Assembly: GCA_947598825.1 (NCBI GenBank)
Contig: CANQFM010000009.1
Coordinates: forward strand, 1 to 64,000
DNA: 64,000 nucleotides
Direction of reading: 5' to 3'
From: an uncultured Eisenbergiella sp.
Lineage (GTDB): Bacteria > Bacillota > Clostridia > Lachnospirales > Lachnospiraceae
Numbering within the stretch: position 1 is the first letter of the stretch; every line of letters starts with the position of its first letter. Position numbers and translations under genes: made by a program. Positions 32,819 through 41,926 of this stretch are shown here, in pieces. The notes below the pieces were generated by a model. The model saw only the letters and a list, made by a program, of their open reading frames with translations, was not told the DNA's origin and made no database searches.

Positions 32819-34731
32819 ATCCTGTTCTCCGTCTCTGCCTGTCTGTTCTCATAGCGATAGGTCGGCACGATCTCCTGGATCATGGGCCGGATATCCTGGC
32901 ACTCGTTTTTGGAAGCCACCTCCAGCGCCTTTAACTGCACAAAGAATTTGTCCTCGTCCAGTTCGATGGGCCTGCCGATATGGATCAGTTTGTTCTCCGT
33001 TTCCTGCAGTCCCTCTTCCTCCATCAAAAGCTCTTCGTAAAGCTTTTCTCCGGGACGCAGCCCCGTAAAGACGATCTTAATATCCTCATCCACCCGATAC
33101 CCTGACAGACGGATGAGATTCTTTGCCAGATCCAGGATGCGCACGGGTTCGCCCATGTCCAGCACGAAGATCTCCCCGCCCTTTGCATAGGCCCCTGCCT
33201 GCAGCACCAAAGATACCGCTTCCGGGATCGTCATGAAATACCGGATGATATCGGGATGGGTCACCGTCACCGGCCCGCCCGCCGCGATCTGCTTTTTAAA
33301 CAGCGGGATCACGCTGCCGTTGGAGCCCAGCACGTTCCCAAAGCGCACCGCCACAAATTCCGTCTCATAATGCCGGTTAAAGGTCTGCACGATCATCTCG
33401 CAGATGCGCTTGCTGGCCCCCATGATATTGGTGGGGTTCACCGCCTTATCCGTGGAGATCAGGACGAACTTGCGGGTGCCGTTCTGGGCCGCCGCCATGG
33501 CGGTCTTAAAGGTGCCAAAAACGTTGTTCTTGACCGCCTCGTTGGGGGAATCCTCCATCAGCGGCACATGCTTATGGGCGGCCGCGTGATAGACGATATC
33601 CGGTTTCCATGTCTCAAAGACCGCGTTGATCCGGTTCGTATTGCGGACGCTGCCGATGAGTACGGTCAGTTTCAGGCTCGGATATTTTTCCTGCAGTTCA
33701 CGCTGAATATCATATGCGTTATTTTCATAAATATCAAAAATGATCAGCCGGGAGGGCTTATGAACGGCGATCTGGCGGCACAGTTCGCTGCCGATGGAGC
33801 CGCCGCCGCCTGTCACCAAAACCACCTTATTCTGCACATATCCCAGGATGGAATCCAGATCCACGCGGATGGGTTCCCGTCCCAGCAGATCCTCCACTTC
33901 TACATCCCGCAGCTTGCTGACATTGACCTCTCCGTTTACCAACTGATACAGACCGGGGAGGGAACGCAGCTTACAGCTCGTCTCCTTACAGATTTCCAAA
34001 ATCTGACGGATCTGGGTGGGCGAAGCGGACGGAATCGCCAGAAAGATCTCGTCGATATCGTAAAGATCCACCGATTCAATGATCTTGTCCCGGCCTCCCA
34101 CCACCCGGATGCCCTGGATAAACTGGCCCCATTTATTCTTATCATCATCGATGATGCAGCGGATCACCATGGTGGAATAGTTGCTGGTAATGATCTCCTT
34201 GATGATCGTATTGCCCGCTTCCCCGGCGCCGATGATCATGACGGAAACGCTGTTCTTGCGGTTCTGCCGCTTGTGCTTCTGGCTGCGCAGGAAACGATAG
34301 GAAAAGCGGCTGGCAAACATAAACAAAAGCAGGAAAAAGAAATAGCCGAAATAATAGCTGTCCGGCACCGCCTTAACCATACCCTCCAGGCGGAAAAAGT
34401 TGACCCCGATCCCCGTGACAACGCTGGAGGTCAGACAGGCCAGCACCAGATTCTGCAGCTCCGTCTCCCCGGCGAAGGCCCAGAGGCTGTTATAGAGCCG
34501 GAAAAGATAAAATATGAAGATCGTCAGAAGGATGTTGATCCCCAGGAAATTGCGCACCGGGATCAGAAACTCCGTCTGCACTTCCCCGAGATTGAAATCG
34601 TACCGAAACAGCAGGGCCAGGAAACTGGACGCCACAATGCTGATGATATCATAGGCGATCAGCGCTGTCCGCCGATAGAACTTCTGATAATTTATGATAA
34701 ACTTTTTCTTCCCCTTATTTTCATTACGCAT
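32815..34731 (-). CDS. Membrane-bound UDP-GlcNAc 4,6-dehydratase, PglF/CapD-like
   Basis: 638 aa from the ATG at 34731 (a TTG at 34788 is a weaker option). Four to five N-terminal helices (about residues 20-140) are followed by a CoA-binding-like Rossmann region ('VMIIGAGEAGNTIIKEI') and then the catalytic SDR domain: 'VVLVTGGGGSIGSELCRQ', 'YHAAAHKHVPLMEDSP' and 'STDKAVNPTNIMGASKR'. The Met in MGASK replaces the Tyr of classic SDRs, the signature of PglF/WbpM/CapD. It converts UDP-GlcNAc to UDP-2-acetamido-4-keto-2,6-dideoxyglucose for the PglE-like aminotransferase. Its first codons overlap nothing vital, and the ligase-like gene ends 10 bp upstream. Confidence 0.9.
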   Translation of the reverse strand: MRNENKGKKKFIINYQKFYRRTALIAYDIISIVASSFLALLFRYDFNLGEVQTEFLIPVRNFLGINILLTIFIFYLFRLYNSLWAFAGETELQNLVLACLTSSVVTGIGVNFFRLEGMVKAVPDSYYFGYFFFLLLFMFASRFSYRFLRSQKHKRQNRKNSVSVMIIGAGEAGNTIIKEIITSNYSTMVIRCIIDDDKNKWGQFIQGIRVVGGRDKIIESVDLYDIDEIFLAIPSASPTQIRQILEICKETSCKLRSLPGLYQLVNGEVNVSKLRDVEVEDLLGREPIRVDLDSILGYVQNKVVLVTGGGGSIGSELCRQIAVHKPSRLIIFDIYENNAYDIQRELQEKYPSLKLTVLIGSVRNTNRINAVFETWKPDIVYHAAAHKHVPLMEDSPNEAVKNNVFGTFKTAMAAAQNGTRKFVLISTDKAVNPTNIMGASKRICEMIVQTFNRHYETEFVAVRFGNVLGSNGSVIPLFKKQIAAGGPVTVTHPDIIRYFMTIPEAVSLVLQAGAYAKGGEIFVLDMGEPVRILDLAKNLIRLSGYRVDEDIKIVFTGLRPGEKLYEELLMEEEGLQETENKLIHIGRPIELDEDKFFVQLKALEVASKNECQDIRPMIQEIVPTYRYENRQAETENRI

Positions 34732-34741
34732 CGTTATTTTG

Positions 34742-37216
34742 TCACTTTCGTATCCTTTTTTCCCGCCCTGTGAATAAAAGAGGGGCAAAGACTACCATCA
34801 CGGAAAATCCCATGGGGTTGCAGGGATGAAACAGCCATTCCACCAGCCCCGCTACGGCAAAACCCAGAAAAACCGCCAACGGCAGGATCGCATATCCGTC
34901 TTTTTTGCCATTCCTGTATGCAAAAAGGAACATGGATCCGGCGCTGAGCGCCCCGAAGAGCAGATAACAGACCCCCACCAGCAATCCGTGGTCATGGATA
35001 ACCTGGAGATAGGTATTATGCGCATGTACGCTGACGCTGCCGTCTCCCAGCTCTACGCCCATCTCATCGTGTCCAAACAGGTTCCAGGCGCCGATATAGC
35101 GCCGGAAAATCTCCATCCTGCCGTTGGAAAATTCTTCCACATCGGAAAGCCCTGCGTCGCCGTTTGCCGCTACAAGGACGGACGTTGGCTCCACATACAG
35201 AGTATCCCCCAAACATTGCAGGAATTCTCCCGTTTCTTCCAATATAGACGCATCCGCCAGCAATTTGTTCTCCAAAACATATTTAAAATAGGAAACCGAC
35301 ATATAGGCGCTGGAATCCTTCGGATCGTCCCTGTGGATCGCCGCGGCGGATTCCTCCACTTCATAAATATACGGATCGTTGTATAGGGCGGGCAGGATAC
35401 GGATGCCGGTATAGGTCACAGGCAGGCAGAGCAGGGCTATAGCCTCCATAACCAGGATATCCCGGATCAGATCCCGTATCCGCTGCCGGAAACACCAAAG
35501 CACCGCAAAGGGTACGACCACCGCCGTCATCACGATCACGGCCAGATAGCCTGTCCTGGACAACGTAAGGAACAAAAAGGATGCCGCCATCCCATAAAGC
35601 AGCAGCGTCCCCCACATCCGGATCGGGTGCCTGCTGTCCCGGTACAGGCCGATCAAAAGGCGGACCGTCAGCGCGCAAAGCACCAGCGTCAGATAGTACG
35701 CCGTAATGGTCACGGTATGGAACACAAAATTATATCGGGAGTATACCCAGGCCCGAAAAGGCCGGCGCGCCAGCGCAAATATCACGGCCAGGGCAAAATT
35801 TAAGGTGACGCCGCCGCAAAAATTGCTAAGCAGCCGGTCCCGCCCCTCCCAGCCAATATAAAACACATAAAACAAAGAGAAATACACGGCGAGATAGACA
35901 GGCCATCCCCGGGTGTTTCGGAACAATACCAAAAGAAACAGGAGCAAAAACAGCGCGCCGGCATAGAAACGGTTCAGTTTATGCCAGGCAAACTGCAGAC
36001 TGCGTATCTTCTCGATCAGGGAAAGCAGGACAAACCCTGCTGCGATGGCGATCAGGATCTCATACTTGATCTGCGGCAGCCTTTCCCCTGCATCTGCCCT
36101 GCCAAAACGGCAGTACAGATACCAGGCTATGCCACCCAGGGCGGAAACGGTCAGCCAGACGGCTCCCCGTCTGTTCAGAAACGCCCTGGCAGACCCCATT
36201 GTCAAAAGCACCAGGCAGGCCCAGAAGAGTACTTCCCGGTACGCCAGATCCTGTTGAAGCTGGAACTGGGCGTTCATAAAGTGGATCGTCCCCATCAGCA
36301 CGCCCGCAAAACAGATCTCCTGCAGCCAGTCCATCCCTTTTAAAGCCGCCATCCTGCGCAGGGACGGCGCGCTCTGCGGCGGCCGTTTCCCAAACAGGAC
36401 CCAGGAAAAAAAGGCGGCGGCGATCACAATTCCGGCGCCGTATACGATCTTATCATCGGTTTTCCCCCCGAACAGATCCCGGCAGTAAACTGCATAGAGC
36501 AAAAAAGCCGTAAATACCAGTCCCACCGGCCCTGCCGTCATCTGTATTGCCCGCTGCCAACTAACCGTCTCCGAAAGCTTCCCGCCGGATCGCCCTCTCC
36601 ACAGCGCTACTCCCGCCAGAACCGCAGCCGTCAGCAGGCAAAGCGAATAGAGAAATCCCATCCTGCCTGCGGAAGGGCTGTCCGTATAGGTCAGGCGCAT
36701 GACGATATTCTGCGCTTCCTGCATCCGGGTCTGTCCGTCATACAGGACATAATAATTGCCAAAGGTAAAAAGCCCCGTCTCCCCCGTGTTTTCAAAGGCC
36801 AGATCCATCGGCACGTCCCTGGCCTGTAGCTGCCAGACATAGGCTGTCTGCGGCGTCGTCTCAACACCCAGGGGAATCCGCAAAAATCCCGGAAGTTTCG
36901 TTTCCGGCATCGTCACATCCCGATTGATCAATTGCTGGTTATGTTCGTCATAAAGGAAAAGGTGGTAGACCTCCCCCGCGGAATCTGCAGAGGTAACATA
37001 TAGATCCAGATACCGCAGGTATGTCCCTTCCGCGATGAACACCTGCTGGATCTGCTGATCCAGCCGCACCTGGGCCGTCCCGCGGATCGTCTCATTACCT
37101 GCCGTCATTCTGTCCCTTTTCAGGACGCCACAGGGCCCCAGCAGAAAACATGCTGCGGCTGCATAAAAGAATACCATATATGCGATCGCGTGACAGATCC
37201 TGATCCTACGGTTCAT
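34742..37216 (-). CDS. O-antigen ligase/polymerase-family membrane protein
   Basis: 825 aa from the ATG at 37216 (GGAGAGG just upstream). One N-terminal helix is followed by a ~170-residue beta-rich ectodomain. About a dozen membrane segments then surround a large outer loop (~residues 610-720) that ends in 'VSVHAHNTYLQVIHDHGLL', the conserved His-Asn-x-Tyr loop of the Wzy_C/O-antigen ligase superfamily. This superfamily includes Wzy polymerases, WaaL ligases and PglL-type O-oligosaccharyltransferases, which cannot be told apart by sequence here. The extra ectodomain is unusual. With a PglK-like flippase in the same locus, a transferase or polymerase acting on flipped lipid-linked glycan is likely. 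It overlaps the upstream DUF6020-like gene by 11 bp. Confidence 0.8.
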   Translation of the reverse strand: MNRRIRICHAIAYMVFFYAAAACFLLGPCGVLKRDRMTAGNETIRGTAQVRLDQQIQQVFIAEGTYLRYLDLYVTSADSAGEVYHLFLYDEHNQQLINRDVTMPETKLPGFLRIPLGVETTPQTAYVWQLQARDVPMDLAFENTGETGLFTFGNYYVLYDGQTRMQEAQNIVMRLTYTDSPSAGRMGFLYSLCLLTAAVLAGVALWRGRSGGKLSETVSWQRAIQMTAGPVGLVFTAFLLYAVYCRDLFGGKTDDKIVYGAGIVIAAAFFSWVLFGKRPPQSAPSLRRMAALKGMDWLQEICFAGVLMGTIHFMNAQFQLQQDLAYREVLFWACLVLLTMGSARAFLNRRGAVWLTVSALGGIAWYLYCRFGRADAGERLPQIKYEILIAIAAGFVLLSLIEKIRSLQFAWHKLNRFYAGALFLLLFLLVLFRNTRGWPVYLAVYFSLFYVFYIGWEGRDRLLSNFCGGVTLNFALAVIFALARRPFRAWVYSRYNFVFHTVTITAYYLTLVLCALTVRLLIGLYRDSRHPIRMWGTLLLYGMAASFLFLTLSRTGYLAVIVMTAVVVPFAVLWCFRQRIRDLIRDILVMEAIALLCLPVTYTGIRILPALYNDPYIYEVEESAAAIHRDDPKDSSAYMSVSYFKYVLENKLLADASILEETGEFLQCLGDTLYVEPTSVLVAANGDAGLSDVEEFSNGRMEIFRRYIGAWNLFGHDEMGVELGDGSVSVHAHNTYLQVIHDHGLLVGVCYLLFGALSAGSMFLFAYRNGKKDGYAILPLAVFLGFAVAGLVEWLFHPCNPMGFSVMVVFAPLLFTGREKRIRK

Positions 37217-38918
37217 AACGCCTCTCCGGGATATCCAACGGGCAGACTTTCCCACTTTCCCCATTATCCATAGCAGTATAGCACATTTGGGATTTTATGA
37301 CAACCGGCAAAAGCGGGAAAGCGAACCAGAAAATGAGTACATACCGGACCAGACAGGCCGGGCCCAGCAGCACTGTCAGCCAGTTCAGATAGATTGGGGA
37401 CAATGCTGCCAGCACGCGTCCCCTTTTTTCCGAAAACAGATAAAGTGCGCCAAGCACATAGACCCAGCAAAAAAATCCCGGAGAAAACAGCCAGGACAAC
37501 AGGGGGATCCGATGAAACTCTTCCCGCCAGGAAATCTCCTGATAAAACCCTTCCAAAAGCGGGAACATGCTGTGCCGCACGCCGGGCGGTTCCGTTTCGC
37601 AACTGAAATAGGAACTGGTCTTGTACTCCCGATAACCGTTATAGACATCGATGACCGTAAAAGGATACCAGAATCCGTAGGAGGTCATCAGCCACGCATT
37701 GAGATAGGTGAAGGGCGCCCGCAGCCCGATCCGCGCCCACAGCCCGATATACCGACCGGGAGCTTCCAGAAACCTCCGCGTTTGAAAACCGGCTTTGACC
37801 GGATCGGAAAGCTTCGGCGTATAGGAAGAAAGCGCCTCCTGAGGCAAAATCTCAAACAACGCCTCCTGCCCCTGCTCATCGAAAATGTTGGGACTATACT
37901 TCCAGGCCCGGGCCAACTGCTGGATCGGCACGGTAAAAGCCTCCTGGGGATCCGTATCCGCAGGATGGAGCGCAAACGCAAGCCCCTCTCTCGTCCCGAC
38001 GCATAAAAGCAGAGCGGTCAGGCAGAGCGCCGCCAGCCGTTTCCGCTCTTTTTGAGGAGCAAAGAGCAAAAGAAGCGGGGCCGCCGTGAGCAAAACATAA
38101 AACCCGTTGCTGCGAAACGTCCCCACCACAAAAAAGGCTGCGCAAAGGGCCGCCGGCCAGAATCCCCGTTTCCGCTTTCCCGCTGCGTCTATACCGGGCG
38201 AAAACCGACGGCACAGGATCGTTACCGCCATAAGCATACCCGCCGTATAAGGCATATCCTTGCTGGTACACAGGACGTACATCGGGATCACGGGGAATAC
38301 GGCGAAATAAAGAAGGGCCATGGCCGTAAACAGCTTTCCTGCCCCCAGCCTTTCAAGCTGCAAAAGAAACCAGGACAGCAAAAAGGCCATTCCTGCCATC
38401 TGCGCCAGAACATAGACCGCGATCCCGATATTATAGTCTCCGGCCGCCCGGCCCAGACCGGCCACCGTCCTGCCCAAAAGCAGCACATGCAAAAGCGGAT
38501 GGCGCGTTATATAGGTTCCCGTCAGAACCTCCTCCAGCTCGTCTGTGGCGTCATAGGAAAAAAAGCCGGGATATACGGCCAGAAATACCGGCATCCATGC
38601 CAGAAACAACAACAGGGCGCGGCCTGCCAGCCGTCTGGGGGCCGCCGCTGCCGTTTTGCTATAAACCGGCCTGATCCTATCCCTTTGCCCCAGCCTTCTG
38701 CATCCCACCGAAAGCGCGCAAAATCCGCCGTACACAAGGGGAGTGAACAACACCCAGGACAATAAGACCGCAGCCCATCCCGACAGCGACAGGAAGTTCA
38801 CATTCCCGGTCCTGTCCAACTGCCTCCCCCACTGCAGGCTGACCGCCAGAAAAAGGCCGCCTGTTATGGCGCAGGCCAGCCTGCGCGTTTTCCCTTTTTT
38901 TGCTTCTTCAGCCGCCAT
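37206..38918 (-). CDS. DUF6020-like polytopic membrane protein
   Basis: 570 aa with about twelve hydrophobic segments. The first outer loop reads 'YPGFFSYDATDELEEVLTG' followed by 'YITRHPLLHVLLLG', the acidic-residue plus His-Pro pattern of GT-C type glycosyltransferases, and resembles the DUF6020 family of Firmicutes glycan clusters. A periplasm-side loop of ~130 residues lies between late helices. The likely role is transfer of a sugar or glycerol-type group at the outer membrane face (inference by fold). It overlaps the GT2 gene upstream by 11 bp and the ligase gene downstream by 11 bp, a coupled trio. Confidence 0.68.
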   Translation of the reverse strand: MAAEEAKKGKTRRLACAITGGLFLAVSLQWGRQLDRTGNVNFLSLSGWAAVLLSWVLFTPLVYGGFCALSVGCRRLGQRDRIRPVYSKTAAAAPRRLAGRALLLFLAWMPVFLAVYPGFFSYDATDELEEVLTGTYITRHPLLHVLLLGRTVAGLGRAAGDYNIGIAVYVLAQMAGMAFLLSWFLLQLERLGAGKLFTAMALLYFAVFPVIPMYVLCTSKDMPYTAGMLMAVTILCRRFSPGIDAAGKRKRGFWPAALCAAFFVVGTFRSNGFYVLLTAAPLLLLFAPQKERKRLAALCLTALLLCVGTREGLAFALHPADTDPQEAFTVPIQQLARAWKYSPNIFDEQGQEALFEILPQEALSSYTPKLSDPVKAGFQTRRFLEAPGRYIGLWARIGLRAPFTYLNAWLMTSYGFWYPFTVIDVYNGYREYKTSSYFSCETEPPGVRHSMFPLLEGFYQEISWREEFHRIPLLSWLFSPGFFCWVYVLGALYLFSEKRGRVLAALSPIYLNWLTVLLGPACLVRYVLIFWFAFPLLPVVIKSQMCYTAMDNGESGKVCPLDIPERRYEP

Positions 38919-39888
38919 CTCTCTCGTCCGTTTCTTCCGTCGCGCCCTCTTTCTTAACGCCCCCTATGATCTGTCTGACGACAAACTGAGGCGCATGGTT
39001 CATACAAATATACATCCTTCCGATATACTCCCCAATCAGCCCCAGCATCAGCATCAGCATACCGCCGATGAACATAATGGCGGACATCAGGGCGGAAAAC
39101 CCGATGGGGACATCCGGCACCACCAGCTTCTTGATCACCGTATAGACCCCATACAAAAATCCCAGGCCCGCGCAGCCTATGCCGGTGAGGGTGGCGATCC
39201 GCAGCGGCTTTTCGGAGAACGCCGTAAACCCGTTAAACCACAGGGACAACAGCTTCGTAAACGTATAGCCCGATACGCCGGCTTTCCGGTCCCGATGCTC
39301 CACGGTAACGTTCACAATGTTGCGGGTGGTCCGCAGCACAAGGCCAATCACATAGGGGAAAGCGTTCTCATAGCGCAGCATCTCCTCCAGGACAAAACGG
39401 CGTGCCGCAAAATAACTGGAAATATACAGTTCCCTGGGCTTTTGGAGCATAAAGCACAGCATCCGGTCGTTGATCCTGCTGCCGAAATTCCGAAAGGCGT
39501 TGTGGTGCTTATGCTCGTATCTGGCGTAGACCACATCCGCCCCGTCCTCCAGGGCCTGTAAAAGCTTACCGGCTTCGCTGGCCGGCGTCTGCCCGTCGTC
39601 GTCCAGACAGACCAGAATATCGCCCTTTGCCTGATGGAAGCCGGCCATCAGGGCCGCGTGCTGCCCGAAATTGCGGGCCAGATCAATTCCGACAATACGG
39701 CTGTCCTGCCTGCACAGCCTGTCGATCTCCCCAAAGGTATCATCCGGAGAACAGTCGTTGACCAGGATGATCTCATATTCATACGCTTCCTGCCCCTTCA
39801 TCGCTTCGGCAATTTCTGCCGTCACACCGCCGATCGTCTGGGCTGACCGGTAACAGGGGATCACAAAACTCACCAACTGCTTTTTCAT
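38908..39888 (-). CDS. GT2 glycosyltransferase, GtrB/ArnC-like
   Basis: 326 aa from the ATG at 39888. The GT-A domain has 'VSFVIPCYRSAQTIGGV', 'ILVNDCSPDDTFGEID', and the DxD element in 'GDILVCLDDDGQTPASE'. Two C-terminal membrane helices (about residues 225-300) follow. This architecture makes polyprenyl-phosphate sugars (for example undecaprenyl-phosphate-glucose or -GalNAc), which GT-C proteins then use outside the membrane. That fits well with the four GT-C-like membrane proteins in the locus, one of which (37206) it overlaps. It is the second gene of the unit that starts at pseH. Confidence 0.85.
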   Translation of the reverse strand: MKKQLVSFVIPCYRSAQTIGGVTAEIAEAMKGQEAYEYEIILVNDCSPDDTFGEIDRLCRQDSRIVGIDLARNFGQHAALMAGFHQAKGDILVCLDDDGQTPASEAGKLLQALEDGADVVYARYEHKHHNAFRNFGSRINDRMLCFMLQKPRELYISSYFAARRFVLEEMLRYENAFPYVIGLVLRTTRNIVNVTVEHRDRKAGVSGYTFTKLLSLWFNGFTAFSEKPLRIATLTGIGCAGLGFLYGVYTVIKKLVVPDVPIGFSALMSAIMFIGGMLMLMLGLIGEYIGRMYICMNHAPQFVVRQIIGGVKKEGATEETDERDGG

Positions 39889-39907
39889 TCCCTTCCCGCC
39901 CTCATCT

Positions 39908-40441
39908 TCACCTGTTCTCATCAAAGATCACCGCCATCAGGAGGATGTCCCGATATGCGCTATCCTGCCGGTATTCGTCTTTCAAAAGGGCTTCCTGGAC
40001 AAAGCCCGCCTTTTTATAACTCTTTATCGCGCCCGTATTGTCCGAAAATACCCGCAGCATCAGCTTATGCAGCCGCAAAACATCCCGGGCATAGGCCACG
40101 GCCAGCCTGGCCGCCTCCGACCCGATCCCTTTGCCCACCGCATCGTCCTCTCCCAGAAAGATCCCGTATTCCGCCTTTTTATTTTTCGGATCGATATCCC
40201 GAAAATAGACGCTCCCCAAAGGTCTGTCCGTCGCCTTTTCGCAGACGATAAACTGTACCACCTCGCCGGACGCCACCCGGGTGCGCAGCCAATGTTCATG
40301 GCCTTCCCGGGTAAAAGGCTCCTGATAGAGAAAATTGCGCCGTACCCGTTCTTTGTTGCGCCACTCGACGATCCGGCCCGTATCCTCCGGGCCGATGGGG
40401 CGCAGGTAGATCCTTTCGCCATCCAGATACTTTTCTTCCAC
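39908..40441 (-). CDS. pseH: GNAT acetyltransferase, PseH-like
   Basis: 177 aa, GTG start behind AGGA. 'LRPIGPEDTGRIVEWRNKE' opens the GNAT domain. The acetyl-CoA loop is in 'GEDDAVGKGIGSEAARLAV', and 'LHKLMLRVFSDNTGAIKSYK' with 'KAGFVQEALLKDEYR' closes it. 'PLGSVYFRDIDPKNKKAEYG' matches PseH, the UDP-4-amino-4,6-dideoxy-N-acetyl-beta-L-altrosamine N-acetyltransferase of pseudaminic acid synthesis. The pseB, pseF, pseI and pseG homologues are in the same window but elsewhere. The GNAT family is broad, so acetylation of the PglE product or of another amino sugar is a fair alternative. It heads a long transcription unit with a good promoter. Confidence 0.75.
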   Translation of the reverse strand: MEEKYLDGERIYLRPIGPEDTGRIVEWRNKERVRRNFLYQEPFTREGHEHWLRTRVASGEVVQFIVCEKATDRPLGSVYFRDIDPKNKKAEYGIFLGEDDAVGKGIGSEAARLAVAYARDVLRLHKLMLRVFSDNTGAIKSYKKAGFVQEALLKDEYRQDSAYRDILLMAVIFDENR

Positions 40442-40484
40442 CGTCCTGTACCGCCTTTATGATCCTGCCCTTACCGACAGATCT

Positions 40485-40513
40485 ATTATACACGTTCCCC
40501 GCCGGCTTGTCAT
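40485..40513 (-). promoter_or_regulatory. Consensus-like promoter of the pseH unit
   Basis: On the minus strand, ATGACA (40508-40513, 5 of 6 to consensus) and a perfect TATAAT (40485-40490) are separated by 17 bp, about 43 bp ahead of the pseH start. The -35 box overlaps the last codon of aroA, so this start site divides the two long units. Confidence 0.72.
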
Positions 40514-41850
40514 GCCTTTTCCCCGGTCAGTCTGCCTGTGACCTCTTCCAGCACCTCAAAATAACCCTCAAAGGTCTTTTTACAGCAGCCGGGATCCTCA
40601 ATGACGATCCCGGGGGCGGCAAGCCCTGTCAGGGCAAACCCCATGGCCATCCGGTGATCCTCGTAGGTTTTTATCGACGCCGGCTGCGGCGTGCCCGGCC
40701 AGATGGTAATGCGGTCACTGGCCGTCTCGCAGCGAATCCCCATGCGGCGCAGTTCCGTTTCCATGGCCGCCAGCCGGTCGCTCTCCTGATAGCGGATATG
40801 TCCGATGCCGGAAATGGTCACCGGCCCGTCGGCGTAAGGAGCGATGGCGGCCAGCGTAATGGCCTGATCGGAACAGGCGCCCATATCGACGTCGATCCCT
40901 TTTAACCTGCCGCCTGCCGGTCCCGTTACGGCGACGCCCAGAGGGGTTTGTTCCACAACGGCGCCCATCTTCTCCAAGATCCGCAAAAATTCCACATCGC
41001 CCTGTTTCCCGTGCAGCGTCACGTCCCGCACCGTCACGCGGACGCCCAACACCGCAGCCAGCGCGAAGAAATACGCCGCAGCCGAAAGATCCGGCTCGAT
41101 CCGGTATTCCATGGCTCTATAGTGCTGTCCCGGACGCACCTCATAGAACAGCCTCCCGTTTTTTCCCGTCCCTTCCAAAACGCCCTTTTCGCAGACGACG
41201 CCAAATTCCCGCATCATCTCCACCGTCATATCCACATAGGCCATCCCGTGACTGCCCTCCACATCCACCCGCAGCCCATTGGGCGCCAGGCAGGCGGAGA
41301 TCAGCAGGGCGCTCAAAAACTGGCTGGAACGGTCGATATTGACGCAGATCCTGTCCTTTGCCGCCTTCCGCCCTTCCATCCAAAAAGGGAAATGCCCCGG
41401 CTGCCCCTCAAAAGAGATCGCGGCTCCCAGTTGCGTTAAATTGTCCAGAAGCGGCTCCATAGGCCTTTTTTTCATCTGTTCCGAAGCGTCGAAATGCCAG
41501 TTCCCCTCTGACAGTCCCAGAAAAGCGGTCAGAAAACGGGCCGCCGTCCCCGCGCTGCCCACATAGAGGGACGCCTCCCGCTTCGGGATCGCGCCGTCCT
41601 GCCCCTTGACCCGGATCCGGCATCTTTCCTCCTCTACAGCCGTTTCAAAGCCCAGCGATTGGATACACTTCAAAAAATAGCGGGAATCGTCGGAAAAGAG
41701 CGCGCCTGTCAGAAGGCTCTCCCCCCTGGCCAGCGTGGCCAGCAGAAGGGCTCGGTTGGTGATGCTTTTGGAACCCGGCACCGTCACGGTTACTTCCCGG
41801 TTTTTCAACCGGCCGGATATGTTTTTTACCTGATAGAGATTCTGTTCCAT
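40510..41850 (-). CDS. aroA: EPSP synthase (3-phosphoshikimate 1-carboxyvinyltransferase)
   Basis: 446 aa, near normal family length. 'VTVPGSKSITNRALLLATLA' carries the conserved Lys and Ser of the shikimate-3-phosphate site. 'YVGSAGTAARFLTAF' is the PEP loop, with Ser where Asn is commonest. 'KRPMEPLLDNLTQLGA', 'DMGACSDQAITLAAIAP' with the catalytic Asp, and 'IRYQESDRLAAMETELR' follow. It should join PEP to shikimate-3-phosphate for chorismate synthesis. No other aro genes are near; it is the last gene of a glycan unit. Either it is a simple hitch-hiker or it supplies an enolpyruvyl-type modification (speculative). AGGAAAA precedes the ATG. Confidence 0.87.
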   Translation of the reverse strand: MEQNLYQVKNISGRLKNREVTVTVPGSKSITNRALLLATLARGESLLTGALFSDDSRYFLKCIQSLGFETAVEEERCRIRVKGQDGAIPKREASLYVGSAGTAARFLTAFLGLSEGNWHFDASEQMKKRPMEPLLDNLTQLGAAISFEGQPGHFPFWMEGRKAAKDRICVNIDRSSQFLSALLISACLAPNGLRVDVEGSHGMAYVDMTVEMMREFGVVCEKGVLEGTGKNGRLFYEVRPGQHYRAMEYRIEPDLSAAAYFFALAAVLGVRVTVRDVTLHGKQGDVEFLRILEKMGAVVEQTPLGVAVTGPAGGRLKGIDVDMGACSDQAITLAAIAPYADGPVTISGIGHIRYQESDRLAAMETELRRMGIRCETASDRITIWPGTPQPASIKTYEDHRMAMGFALTGLAAPGIVIEDPGCCKKTFEGYFEVLEEVTGRLTGEKA

Positions 41851-41926
41851 TCCCGGGCTTTTCCTCCCATTTCCGTATTTTGCCCTCAGCCTGCCAAACT
41901 GCCGCCGCCCGGACCGGGTGCGCCGC

